Shown here in pieces: positions 33,123 to 43,680 of a stretch of DNA of 64,000 nt (the stretch's first letter is position 1; each line of letters begins with the position of its first letter). Below the pieces are notes generated by a model. The model had not been told where the DNA came from. It ran no database searches and saw only the letters and a program-made list of their open reading frames with translations. The DNA is taken from assembly GCF_042477335.2 (NCBI RefSeq), contig NC_091245.1, forward strand, positions 110,580,501 through 110,644,500, read 5' to 3'. A program made the translations under genes and the position numbers. The DNA comes from Ovis canadensis. Taxonomy: Eukaryota; Chordata; Mammalia; Artiodactyla; Bovidae.

Positions 33123-33480
33123 GAATAAAAATATATATTACACAAAACATGAAATGTTATAGAGCATTAAAGTGAATAAACTACTGCTACAAACTACATC
33201 ACTGATTAAATTTTGCTAACAATATTTTTTAGAAGGACAAAATAATTTGCACTGTAAAAGTCCTTTTATATTCAAACACAGGCAAAACTAATATCTGGGA
33301 TTAGAATTCAAGATAATGGCTATTTTTAAGTGTAAGTCAGAGGGAGCACAAAAAGGATTTCAGTGGTGCTAGTAAAATTTACTGCCTAAGATGGTATGTT
33401 ATCTTCCAGTTATTTTTTGATAATCTGTTGAGCTGTATTCTTACAATCTGTGTATCTTCTGTGTTTATGATACGCTACAG

Positions 33481-33688
33481 TGTGTGTGTGTGGTCAGTCA
33501 CTTCAATTGTGTCTGACTCTAGGCAACCTTATGGACTGTAACCCACCAGGCTCCTGTCCGTGGCATTCTCCAGGCAAGAATACTGGAGTGGCTTGCTGTG
33601 TCCTCGTCTAGGGGATATTCCAGACCCAGGGATCAAACCCGGGTCTCCTACATTGTAGGCAGATTTGACCACAGGCGAAGCCCATGCT
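33481..33688 (-). mobile_element. Bov-tA SINE
   Basis: Antisense copy with a short TG run at its start and GATCAAACCCGGGTCTCC in the head. TGATACGCTACAGT and CCATGCTACAGT lie on the two sides, a diverged target-site duplication of about 10 bases. Confidence 0.9.
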
Positions 33689-33834
33689 ACAGTAAAATGT
33701 AGTAAGTAAATACACAGACCTATTCATAAATGTATATGTATATATTTACATACATAAGGTATATATATATACTTATGTATATTTCACCTGGAAACTTGTA
33801 TTATTAAAACTAGAGCATCCTCCCTGAATGTCTA

Positions 33835-34615
33835 TTCACTAACCTTTCTTTTCCAATCTATCACCAAATCGTAACACTTCTCAAATCTGTCTCAATTCAG
33901 TATATTTTCCTCTATTCCATTTTATAACCAAATCAAAGTTACTATTATCTCTTCCAGACCTCTGATAATAGTTATTCTCCCCAAGGTAAACTGGCTACTC
34001 ATTTTTCCCAAAAATTTCCAGAAGGATCACTTTAAAATGAAATCTAGTAATACTCTATAGCTGAAAACATTTTCACTGATCACTTCTCATTTTTCTGGAA
34101 ACAAAGAATTCTAATCATGTTCTACAAGGCCTTACAAGGTCTTCTCTCAAGGGGCATCATACCACGTCTTGGGAGATTTTCTGAAATGCAGCCTCACTAG
34201 TTGTCTTTCATACCCTTAAGCAAGTCAAACTCCTGCCACAGGCCTTCTTCACACTGTGTTCCCTCTGACTGAAGATACATTTCATCCCTGCTCATTTTCA
34301 GAGTTTAGCCCAAAGTCACTTCTCAAGAGAATCCTCAGTTGACTGGCTCCCACTCTAATCCCTGGCTATTGTTAGATTTTCTTGACACATGCTCTCCAAA
34401 GACTGTCTTCCATTCATTTGGAACTCTTACCTCAGGTTATTAATTTATTAATTTGTGATCAAGGAAAAGAAACTTCTCTCGTTAGAATGTAAGCGCTGTA
34501 AAACTTGGATTTGTTTTTAACCCCCCGTTTCATCACCAGAACCTAAAAGAGTTCCTTTACCCATTACAAACTCAAGGGAGACTTCCTGAATGGATAAGTG
34601 GATGGATGGGCGCAT
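33835..34615 (+). mobile_element. L2 LINE 3' end
   Basis: Sense L2-like pattern: ACAAGGCCTTACAAGG, CAAGTCAAACTCCTGCCACA followed by TTCACACTGTGTTCCCTCTG, then TTAGAATGTAAGCGCTGTAA and the CCTGAATGGATAAGTGGATG tail typical of L2 3' ends. It is diverged, as expected of this old family. Confidence 0.7.
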
Positions 34616-34875
34616 GACAACCTGGCCCCTCAGGAACACCACCGCAGTGCGGCTGGGTCATCTGGCCTGGGTGCCCCAGGCCCAGGGCCAGGTTTTATTT
34701 CCTCGTGAAAAGCTAACTTCCAGTCTTGATTTTTAAAATACCATGTTTCAACATGTTCTTTTCTAATGATTTGGGGGTAAAGGGTATGGAACAGCATTCT
34801 TTGTTTTTGTATTATAGTTCAGTTAACTTACAAATTTTGTTACTTTTGAGCATGCAGCAAAGTGGTTTTATTATA
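34616..34875. other. GC-rich patch and short L1 3' UTR piece
   Basis: 34620-34695 is unusually GC-rich for the window and includes the near-palindrome GGCCTGGGTGCCCCAGGCCC. 34805-34875 is antisense L1 3' UTR (TAGTTCAGTTAACTTACAAA). Nothing else is recognised. Confidence 0.4.
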
Positions 34876-35250
34876 TATATATATATATATAATATATTTT
34901 TATAAATATTTTTATAATATATATATATATATTTTTAAAAAAAAAATTTTAGTTTTTTATTTTTTAAATTTTAAAATCTTTAATTCTTACATGCATTCCC
35001 AAACATGAACCCCCCTCCCACCTCCCTCCCCATAACATCTTTCTGGGTCATCCCCATGCACCAGCCCCAAGCATGCTGCATCCTGCGTCAGACATAGACT
35101 GGCGATTCAATTCACATGATAGTATACATGTTAGAATGTCATTCTCCCAAATCATCCCACTCTCTCCCTCTCCCTCTGAGTCCAAAAGTCCGTTATACAC
35201 ATCCGTGCCTCTTTCCCTGTCTTGCATACAGGGTCGTCATTGCCATCTTC

Positions 35251-35853
35251 CTAAATTCCATATATATGTGTTAGTATACTGTATTGGTGTTTTTCTTTCT
35301 GGCTTACTTCACTCTGTATAATCGGCTCCAGTTTCATCCATCTCATCAGAACTGATTCAAATGAATTCTTTTTAACAGCTGAGTAATACTCCATTGTGTA
35401 TATGTACCACAGCTTTCTTATCCATTCATCTGCTGATGGACATCTAGGTTGTTTCCATGTCCTGGCTATTATAAACAGTGCTGCGATGAATATTGGGGTA
35501 CATGTGTCTCTTTCAATTCTGGTTTCCTCGGTGTGTATGCCCAGAAGTGGGATTGCTGGATCATAAGGGAGTTCTATTTGCAATTTTTTAAGGAATCTCC
35601 ACACTGTTCTCCATAGTGGCTGTACTAGTTTGCATTCCCACCAACAGTGTAGGAGGGTTCCCTTTTCTCCACACCCTCTCCAGCATTTATTGCTTGCAGA
35701 TTTTTGGATCGCAGCCATTCTGACTGGTGTGAAGTGGTACCTCATTGTGGTTTTGACAGTCATATAGATCAATGGAACAAAATAGAAAGCCCAGAGATAA
35801 ATCCACACACATATGGACACCTTATCTTTGACAAAGGAGGCAAGAATATACAA
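35251..35853 (-). pseudogene. L1 ORF2p C-terminal fragment, open
   Basis: A 200-codon minus-strand frame. Its first ~30 residues come from antisense of the inverted part and are not L1 protein; from [18 protein letters not shown] on it is ordinary L1 ORF2p C terminus, including the cysteine-rich segment ([18 protein letters not shown]) and the end SILTHIYGI. It lacks endonuclease and reverse transcriptase, so it is not functional. It differs from the 49.3-49.9 kb copy at only two residues that I can see. Confidence 0.85.
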
Positions 35854-36393
35854 TGGAGTAAAGACAATCTCTTTAACAAGTGGTGCTGGGAAAACTGGTC
35901 AACCACTTGTAAAAGAATGAAACTAGATCACTTTCTAACACCGCACACAAAAATAAACTCAAAATGGATTAAAGATCTAAATGTAAGATCAGAAACTATA
36001 AAACTCCTAGAGGAGAACATAGGCAAAACACTCTCCGACATAAATCACAGCAGGATCCTCTATGATCCACCTCCCAGAATTCTGGAAATAAAAGCAAAAA
36101 TAAACAAATGGGATCTAATTAAAATTAAAAGCTTCTGCACAACAAAGGAAACTATAAGCAAGGTGAAAAGACAGCCTTCTGAATGGGAGAAAATAATAGC
36201 AAATGAAGCAACTGACAAACAACTAATCTCAAAAATATACAAGCAACTTCTGCAGCTCAACTCCAGAAAAATAAATGACCCAATCAAAAAATGGGCCAAA
36301 GAACTAAATAGACATTTCTCCAAAGAAGACATACAGATGGCTAACAAACACATGAAAAGATGCTCAACATCACTCATTATTAGAGAAATATAA
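35704..36393 (+). pseudogene. L1 ORF2p internal fragment in the inverted arm, open
   Basis: A 229-codon plus-strand frame. The first ~18 residues come from antisense L1; then [20 protein letters not shown] to [18 protein letters not shown] is continuous L1 ORF2p from the region between the RT core and the cysteine-rich end. Absence of stops over more than 200 codons shows little decay since insertion. It is a fragment without catalytic residues. Confidence 0.85.
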
Positions 36394-36495
36394 TATATTT
36401 TTATAAATATTTTTATAAATATAAATATAAATAAATATATTATATATATTATATATAATATAATATAAAATATATATTATATATAATATATATAT

Positions 36496-36976
36496 TGGAG
36501 AGAGAGCAAATTAGCCAAGATGATGTGGTCAAGCTCCTTCACCCCACAGTCTCTCACTCTTGCTTGCTCCACATTTTGTAAATAATGTTTTTGTAACAGC
36601 TGAGATCACTTATAGAATGGCACATGTGCAAAAGTATTCTCTTGGTTATGAGCTGCTTTGTGTGGTATGCCTCTAATAGCTTCATCACAAAAGCCCTGGC
36701 TACTATGACACTTGGACTACACTGGTGTGGCATCATGGTTATGTTATACGAGGTATGTCATGGTTAATTATTGCTACACTATGGTTATGCTCTGACTGCT
36801 GTGTCAGCCAGGAGAGAGGCTGTGTTCCGGCTGCTATGCCACCCAGGAAAGAATTAATGTGTCTGTGTTCTTACGGCTCCTTGAGTCTTCTTTCAGCCTT
36901 TTAGCTTGTGCCTTGCCTACCCTCGGTTCAACAAACAGTGTGAACAGCAAGACAATTGACATCACAAACAGGATCA
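36496..36976 (+). mobile_element. Endogenous retrovirus LTR with decayed primer-binding site
   Basis: A low-copy segment ends in an R/U5-like stretch (GTGCCTTGCCTACCCTCGGT) and AACAGCAAGACA. Directly after it, at 36955-36976, the bases resemble a lysine-tRNA primer-binding site with its CpG positions decayed. This would make it the 5' LTR and leader start of a truncated provirus in plus orientation, of the lysine-primed class. No gag, pol or env sequence follows; a TA repeat begins at once. The left LTR edge is uncertain because AT-rich sequence abuts it. Confidence 0.5.
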
Positions 36977-36979
<3 letters not shown>

Positions 36980-37020
<41 letters not shown>

Positions 37021-37030
37021 TACATACACA
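36980..37030 (+). repeat. (TA)n(CA)n microsatellite
   Basis: About 16 uninterrupted TA units followed by CA and CATA units. Confidence 0.95.
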
Positions 37031-37034
37031 TATA

Positions 37035-37095
37035 TGATTTTTTTAAGATTCATTTCCATTATAGGTTATTACAAGATAATGAGTATAAATCCCTG
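37035..37095 (-). mobile_element. L1 3' UTR fragment
   Basis: Antisense phrase ATTCATTTCCATTATAGGTT and TTACAAGATAATGAGTATAA. It follows the microsatellite, which is often found in this part of the L1 3' UTR. Confidence 0.6.
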
Positions 37096-37869
37096 GGTTC
37101 CAGATCTCCTCTACTTCACATGAGAGGTTGTGAGAAAAAACATTATACAGTAATAAGTGTGCAGACATGCCTGGTTACACAGAAAGAACCAGCAACAAAA
37201 GATGAAAGATGAAACCTACAGAAAACAAAACAAAAGCTGGTTTCCTACAAGAATACTTAGGGTTGGTATGGAGCACAAATTTGCTTCATACAAAGTATGC
37301 CTAAGAATAATCTAGGATGGAATTTAAAATAAAACAGGAACTTAATTGACTTCTTATCTGGGTCATAGAGCTACAAGTAATTCTGTACTGGTAATTTCTC
37401 TCACTGAAATTACCATTTCATTTCATATTGGATCATTTTTACCTAGTCAGGATAATAAAATTCTAGGATCATTGCAACAGCAAAAGGAAGAAAGATTGTA
37501 GTGTGGGAAATTTGGTGCTGTCCTGACAGAGAGAAATGAATTCTTCCGTTGAGAGAAAAACTAAAAGATATTCCTATTTTCAGCCAATGTTCACCAACAC
37601 TCACACTCAGAAAATCACAGGGCTTTGGCTTACTTGGAGCTATTACGTGTAATCACTGCCACCTTGAGGCCATCTCTACAATCTACATCTCCTAACTTCA
37701 CAGAGTGAAGGAAAATGCAAGACACAATCAGTTCCTCCGTAAAGTGCCTTAGAAACTAGATAACAACTTACATCAGCGCAGAACCATGTGCTTACACCAT
37801 AGTTTATAGTCATCATTTACTTTTTTCCCCTCGATACATATTTTCTAACTGGGCTTTCTAAGCCTGGAA
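37096..37869. other. Unique sequence, nothing recognised
   Basis: Neither a coding frame nor a known repeat is apparent in 770 bases. It shows no clear similarity to other parts of the window. Confidence 0.5.
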
Positions 37870-38075
37870 TGAAAGTGAAGTCTCTCAGTCATGTCCGACT
37901 CTTTGCGACCCCATGGACTGTAGCCTACCAGGCTCCTCAGTCCATGGAATTTTCCAGGCAAGAGTACTGGAGTGGGTTGCCATTTCCTTTTCCAGGGTAT
38001 CTTCCCAAACCAGGGATTGAAACCGGGTCTCAGGCAGTACAGGCAGATGCTTTACCGTCTGAGCCATCAGGGAAG
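37870..38075 (-). mobile_element. Bov-tA SINE
   Basis: Antisense copy with little divergence: AGTCATGTCCGACTCTTTGC in the body and GAAACCGGGTCTCAGGCAGT, then CTGAGCCATCAGGGAAGC from the tRNA-like head. Confidence 0.93.
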
Positions 38076-38193
38076 CAAGTGTAGATGAAAGCCAGAAAAG
38101 CATCTCTGTGGTCAATTCATATTTCTCATAGGATGATTTCAAAAAGAAGAAAGATTGAGAAGGTTTGTTAAAATCTAAGAATTTTATGGTTTT

Positions 38194-38219
38194 ATATTTA
38201 TTTATTTATTTATTTATTT
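38194..38219 (+). repeat. (ATTT)n microsatellite
   Basis: Six TTTA units directly before the BovB at 38222. Confidence 0.95.
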
Positions 38220-38221
38220 TT

Positions 38222-38780
38222 GGTGGGGGGCTCCAAAATCACTGCAGATGGTGATTGCAGCCATGAAATTAAAAGAAGTTTACTCCTTGGAAGAAAAGTT
38301 GTGATCAACCTAGATAGCATATTTAAAAGCAGAGACATTATTTTGCCAACAAAGGTCTGTCTAGTCAAGGCTATGGTTTTTCCAGTAGTCATATATGGAT
38401 GTGAGAGTTGGACTGTGAAGAAAGCTGTTGGAGAAGACTCTTGAGAGTCCCTTGGACTGCAAGGAGATTCAACCAGTCCATTCTAAAGGAGATCAGCCCT
38501 GGATGTTCTTTAGAAGGAATGATGCTAAAGCTGAAACTCCAGTACTTTGGCCACCTCATGCGAAGAGTTGACTCATTGGAAAAGACTCTGATGCTGGGAG
38601 GGATTGGGGGCAGGAGGAGAAGGGGACGACAGAGGATGAGATGGCTGGATGGCATCACCGACTCGACGGATGTGAGTTTGAGTGAACTCTGAGAGTTGGT
38701 GATGGACAGGGAGGCCTGGTGTGCTGCGATTCATCTGGTTGAAAAGAGTCGGACACGACTGAGTGACTGAACTGAACTGA
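38222..38780 (+). mobile_element. BovB LINE, 3' end
   Basis: Sense copy from GGGGGGCTCCAAAATCACTG to the terminus ACTGAGTGACTGAACTGAAC. Plus-strand fragments read GGSKITADGDCSHEIKRSLL and [21 protein letters not shown] short deletion shifts the frame near 38425. 38781-38935, after it, is unassigned. Confidence 0.95.
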
Positions 38781-38935
38781 AAATTTTTTATGTAAAAAAC
38801 ATAATTGAAGTAAGTGACTTAGAAATATTTATCCCAAAATAAAACAATCCAGCTTTCTATAGTACCATTATTGGAGCTAATCTAGGTTATAAGAAAGAAG
38901 TAAAACATGATATATTATAGGGAAACTTAAAATAA

Positions 38936-41067
38936 TCCTGTCCATAGTTCTTCAGGCACTCTGTCTATCTGATCCAGTCCCTTCAATCTATTTGTCACTT
39001 TCACTATAGAATCATAAGGGATTTGATTTAGGTCATACCCGAATGATCTAGTGGTTTTCCCCACTTTCTTCAATTTAAGTCTAAGTTTAGCAATAAGAAG
39101 TTCATGAACTGAGCCATAGTCCGCTCCCAGTCTTGTTTTTGCTGACTGTATAGAGCTTCTCCATCTTTGGCTACAAAGAATATAATCAATCTGATTTCAG
39201 TATTGACCATCTGGTGATGTCCATGTGTAGAGTCTTCTCTTGTGTTGTTGGAAGAGGGTGTTTGCTATGGCCAGTGTGTTCCCTTGGCAAACTCTGTTAG
39301 CTTTTGCCCTGCTTCATTCTGTACTCCAAGATTAAATTTGTCTGTTACTCCAGGCATTTCTTCACTTCCTACTTTTGCATTCCAGTCCCCTATAATGAAA
39401 AGGATATGTTTTTTGAGTGTTAGTTCTAGAAGGTCTTGTAGGTCTTTATAGAACCGTTCAATTTCAGCTTCTTCAGTATTACTGGTTGATTACTGAGATA
39501 TTGAATGGTCTGCCTTGGACATGAACAGAGATCATTCTGTTGTTTTTGAGATTGTATCCAAGTACTGCATTTCGGACACTTTTGTTGACAATGGTGGCTA
39601 CTCCATTTCTTGTAAGGGATTTTTGCCCACAGTAGTAGATATAATGTTCATCTGAGTTAAATTCACCTGTTCCAGTCCATTTTAGTTCACTGATTCCTAA
39701 AATGTCAATGTTCACTTTTGCCATCACCTGTTTGACCTCTTCTGATTTGCCTTAATTCATGGACCTAACATTCCAGGTTCCCATGGAATATTGCTCTTTA
39801 CAGCATTGAACTTTACTTCCATCACCAGTCACATCCACAACTTGGTGTTGTTTTTGCTTTGGCTCCATCTCTTCCTTCTTTCTGGAGTTATTTCTCCACT
39901 AATCTCCAGTAGCATATTGGGCACCTATTAACATGGGGAGTTTATCTTTCAGTGTCCTATCTTTTTGCCTTTTCATATTGTTTATGGGGATGGACATGAG
40001 TCTGGGTGAACTCTGGGAGTTGGTGATGGACAGGGAGGCCTGGAGTGTTGCAATTCATGAGGTCGCAAAGAGTCGGACCTGACTGAGCGACTAAACTGAA
40101 CTGAACTGAACTAGGCAAGAATATTGAAGTGGTTTGCCATTCCCTTCTCCAGTGGACCACGCTTTGTCAGAACTCTCCATCATGACCCGTCCATCTTGGA
40201 TGGCCCTACACGGCATGGCTCATAGTTTCATTGAGTTAGATAAGGCTGTGATCCATGTGATCAGATTGGTTAGTTTTCTGTGATTGTGGTTTTCAGTCTG
40301 TCTGCCCTCTGATGGAGAAGGATAAGAGGCTTATGGAAGCTTCCTGATGGGAGAGACTGAGGGGGAAACTGGGTCTTATTCTGATGGGCAAGGCCATGCT
40401 CAGTACATCTTTAATCCAATTTTCTGTTGAAGGATGAGGCTATGTTCCATCCTTGTTATTTGACCTGAAGCCAAACTATGGTGGAGGTAGTGAAGATAAT
40501 GGCAACCTCCTTCAAAAGGTCCCATGCACACACTGCTACATTCAGTGCTCCCAACCCTGCAGCAGGCCACCACCAACCCATGCCTCCACCAGAGACTCCT
40601 GGACACTCACGGACAAGTCTGGGTCAGTCTCTTGTGGGGTCACTGCTCCTTTCTCATGGGTCCTGGTGCACACAAGGTTCTGTGTGTGCCCTCTAAGAAT
40701 CTGTTTCCCCAGTCCTGTGTAAGTTCTGGTGGCTCTATGGTGAGTTAATGGCAACCTCCTCCAAGAGGGCTTATGCCATACCCAGGTCTACTGCACCCAG
40801 AGCCCCTGCCCCTGCAGCAGTCCACTGCTGACCCATGCCTCCTCAGGAGACACCCAAACACAGTTCTGTCTCAGTCTCTGTGAGGTATCTGGGTCCTGGT
40901 GTGCAGAAGATATGTTTGAGCCCTCTAAGAGTCTCTGGCTAGTAAGGGGTTTGATTCTAAACACAATTTCACCCCCTACCATCTTTCTAGGCTTCTCCTT
41001 TTCCCTTGGACATGGGATACCTCCTCACAGTCACTCCAGCACTGCACAACTGCTGCTCCAGTGCTCC
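38936..41067 (-). mobile_element. BovB LINE, inverted 5' half with long 5' UTR
   Basis: Antisense from the linker region at 38936 (TAGTTCTTCAGGCACTCTGT) through the endonuclease to a 5' UTR ending near 41067 (GCTGCTCCAGTGCTCC). On the minus strand the endonuclease region is readable, including a GDWNAKVGS-type motif around 39380-39400 and the 82-codon frame at 39479-39727 with LGISELKWTGTGEF. The 5' UTR at about 40310-40990 contains two related units (each with AATGGCAACCTCCT and CAAGAGG or AAAAGGT, then CCCTCTAAGA). It directly abuts the sense half at 41068. Confidence 0.92.
39988..40113 (+). mobile_element. Short BovB 3' tip inserted in the inverted BovB
   Basis: GGATGGACATGAGTCTGGGT to the terminus ACTGAACTGAACTGAACTAG is sense BovB of only about 126 bases, inside antisense BovB 5' UTR. 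About six host bases (compared with the copy near 57010) were replaced at the site. Confidence 0.9.
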
Positions 41068-43103
41068 AAACAGATTCAAGGGATTAGCTCTGATAGACAA
41101 AGTGCCTGAAGAACTATGGATGAAGGTTGGTAACATTGTATGGGATGCAGTGATTAAGACCATCTCTAAGAAAAAGAAAAGCAAAAAGGCAAAATGGTTG
41201 TCTGAGGAGGCCTTACAAATAGCTATGAGAATAAGAGAAGTGAAAGGCAAAGGAGAAAAAGAAAGATATATCCATTTGAATACAGAGTTCCAAAGAATAG
41301 CAAGGAGAGATAAGAAAGCCTTCCTCGGGAATCAACGCAAAGAACTAGAGGAAAACAATAGAATGGGAAAGACTAGAGATCTCTTCAAGAAAATTAGAGA
41401 TACCAGGAGGATATTTCATACAAAGATGGGCACAATAAAGGACAGAAATGGTATGGACCTCACAGAAGCAGAAGATATTAAAAGAGGTGGTGAAAATACA
41501 CAGAAGAACTACACAAAAAAGATCTTCACAATTCAGATACATAATCATGATGGTGTGATCACCAGCCTAGAGCCAGACATCCTAGAATGTGAAGTCAAGG
41601 ACCCAGGAAGCATCACTACATCCCCAAGAAAAAGAAAAAGCTTGTGGAGGTGATGGAATTCCAGCTGAGCCTTTTCAAATCCTAAAACATGATGCTGTGA
41701 AAGTGTTTCACTCAATATGACAGCAAATTTGGAAAACTCAGCAGTGGCCACAGGACTGGAAAAAGTCAGTTTTCTTTCCAATCCAAAAGAAAGGCAATGC
41801 CAAAGAATGCTCAAACTACTGCACAGTTGTACTCATCTCATACACTAGCAAAGTAATGGTCAAAATTCTCCAAGCCAGGTTTCAGCAATAGGTGAAATGT
41901 GAACTACCAGATGTTCAAGCTGGTTTTAGAAAAGGCAAAGGAACCAGAGATCAAATTGCCAACATCCGCTGGATCATGGAAAAAGCAAGAGAGTTCCAGA
42001 AAAACATCTATTTCTGCTTTATTGACTATGCCATAGCCTTTGACTGTGTGGATCACAAAACACTGGAAAATTCTGAAAGATATGGGAATATCAGACCACC
42101 TGACCTGCCTCTTGAGAAATCTGTATGCAGGTCAGGAAGCAACAGTTAGAACTGGACATGGAACAACAGACTGGTTCCAAATAGGAAAAGGAGTGTGCCA
42201 AGGCTGTATATTGCCACCCTGCTTATTTAACTTCTATGCAGAGTACATCATGAGAAATGTTGGGCTGAAAAAGCACAAGCTGGAATCAAGATTGCCAGGA
42301 GAAATATCAATAACCTCAGATATGCAGATGACACTGCCGTTATGGCAGAAAGTGAAGAGGAACTAAAAAGCCTCTTGATGAAAGTGAAAGAGGAGAGTGA
42401 AAAAGTTGGCTTGAAGCTCAACATTCAGAAAACTAAGATCATGGCATCCGGTCCCATCACTTCATGGGAAATAGATGGGGAAACAGTGGAAATAGTGTCA
42501 GACTTTATTTTTTGGGTCTCCAAAATCACTGCAGATGGCGATTGCAGCCATGAAATTAAAAGACGCTTACTCCTTGGAAGGAACGTTATGACTAACCTAG
42601 ATAGTATATTCAAAAGCAGAAACATTATTTTGCCAACAAAGGTCTGTCTAGTCAAGGCTATGGTTTTTCCAGTCGTCATGCATGGATGTGAAATTTGGAC
42701 TGTGAAGAAGGCTGAGCGCTGAAGAATTGATGCTTTTGAACTGTGGTGTTGGAGAAGACTCTTGAGAGTCCCCTGGATTGCAAGGAGATCCAACCAGTCC
42801 ATTTTGAAGGAGATCAGTCCTGGGATTTCTTTGGAAGGAATGATGCTAAAGCTGAAACTCCAATACTTTGGCCACCTCATGCAAAGAGTTGACTCATTGG
42901 AAAAGACTCTGATGCTGGGAGGGATTGGGGGCAGGAGGAGAAGGGGACGACAGAGGATGAGCTGGCTGGATGGCATCACCGATTCGATGGATGTGAGTTT
43001 GAGTGAACTCTTGGAGTTGGTGATGGACAGGGAGGCCTGGCATGCTGCAATTCATGGGGTTGCAAAAAGTCAGACACGACTGAGCGACTGAACTGAACTA
43101 AGG
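41068..43103 (+). mobile_element. BovB LINE, sense 3' half of the inverted element
   Basis: It starts at AGATTCAAGGGATTAGCTCT in the linker, overlapping by about 48 bases the point where the inverted half starts at 38936, and runs to the terminus CTGAGCGACTGAACTGAACT. Plus-strand frames cover the linker (41006-41653), RT motif A as FIDYAIAFDCVDHK (41892-42149) and the C-terminal domain (42342-43091, two frames). Motif A is present but frames are broken at least three times, so the element is inactive. Confidence 0.95.
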
Positions 43104-43194
43104 AAATATCCATGGGAGAAGATTAGCATAAGAGATATTCATGGGAGATGCCTATAGGACTTTAGGGCCAAGATAACTGAGAAACCAGTTGGTG

Positions 43195-43680
43195 GTCCCT
43201 GAGTCTGGAATAACTGCATCTTAGTACAAAAGGTACCTGTCTTTATTAAAATACACATTTTTGCACACTTATAAAGATGTGATTGGACCAACATGGCATC
43301 ACTCTCTCAGTTGCATAAACACAGAAACATACACACCCACAAAGATCCTCCATTGGATAGTTGGTTATACTAATCAAAGCTAAAGTTTCAATGTGAATAA
43401 TTCAAGTAGAAATACTGACATAGTCAAGCACGCAGACAGGTACATGCACATTAGTTGCTCCACTTCTCAGATCCCTTAATTCAAGAATCCCTTCATTCTA
43501 TCTCGAAGTCACAGCATTTGCACCCAGAACATCCTTATTCTAGGGCTCCACCTCTCTCTTTGCTGCTCCAATTAGGACCTCCTTGCAATGCCATGCTGTG
43601 GTTGAAGCAACCATTTCCTCTCTTCTGTGGTTTTCCCTTATCTCCTTTCTGGGATAACTGCCCTGTCCAAATATGTCCAT
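43195..43680 (+). repeat. Low-copy block C1 (paralogue of 11690-12180)
   Basis: Same order and strand as block B1, e.g. GGTACCTGTCTTTATT, AATTCAAGTAGAAATACTGA, GTCACAGCATTTGCACCCAG, GCAATGCCATGCTG. It continues past the point where the left copy was cut by a BovB, giving the ancestral sequence TTTCTGGGATAACTGCCC. Confidence 0.8.

Larger units (their letters stand above)
32081..33230 (+). mobile_element. Old L1M ORF2/3' fragments, interrupted by SINEs
   Basis: Sense L1-like phrases: AAGACATACAAATGGCATAT, ATAGCAACATTATTCATAAT and a tail after the SINEs (AAATGTTATAGAGCATTAAA). Interrupted by a TA/TG microsatellite and two Bov-tA copies. All frames are broken. Confidence 0.6.
34887..36417 (-). 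mobile_element. Young L1 with inverted 5' segment and long target-site duplication
   Basis: The minus-strand 3' part occupies about 34930-35755 (3' UTR, then ORF2 C terminus); at about 35757 the strand flips and sense ORF2 runs to about 36388. The two parts meet at consecutive points of the L1 consensus: the inverted part ends at TTAGAGAAAT and the other begins one codon or so later at TCAAAACCACAATG, only about 5 bases being lost. A roughly 26-30 base AT-rich direct repeat stands at 34887-34916 and 36388-36417. This is a textbook twin-priming product. Both coding parts are open, so the insertion is recent. Confidence 0.92.

Noticed and set aside
35251..36393. Two opposing open frames of 200 and 229 codons as a divergent gene pair
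   Set aside because: Both are L1 ORF2 fragments on either side of a twin-priming inversion; their N-terminal residues are antisense of the other arm.
42425..42979. A 184-codon minus-strand frame rich in leucine, proline and serine that looks like a secreted or membrane protein
   Set aside because: It is the antisense of the BovB C-terminal region. The same peptide ([18 protein letters not shown]...) recurs opposite almost every BovB in the window, e.g. at 9813, 16676, 26035 and 58512.
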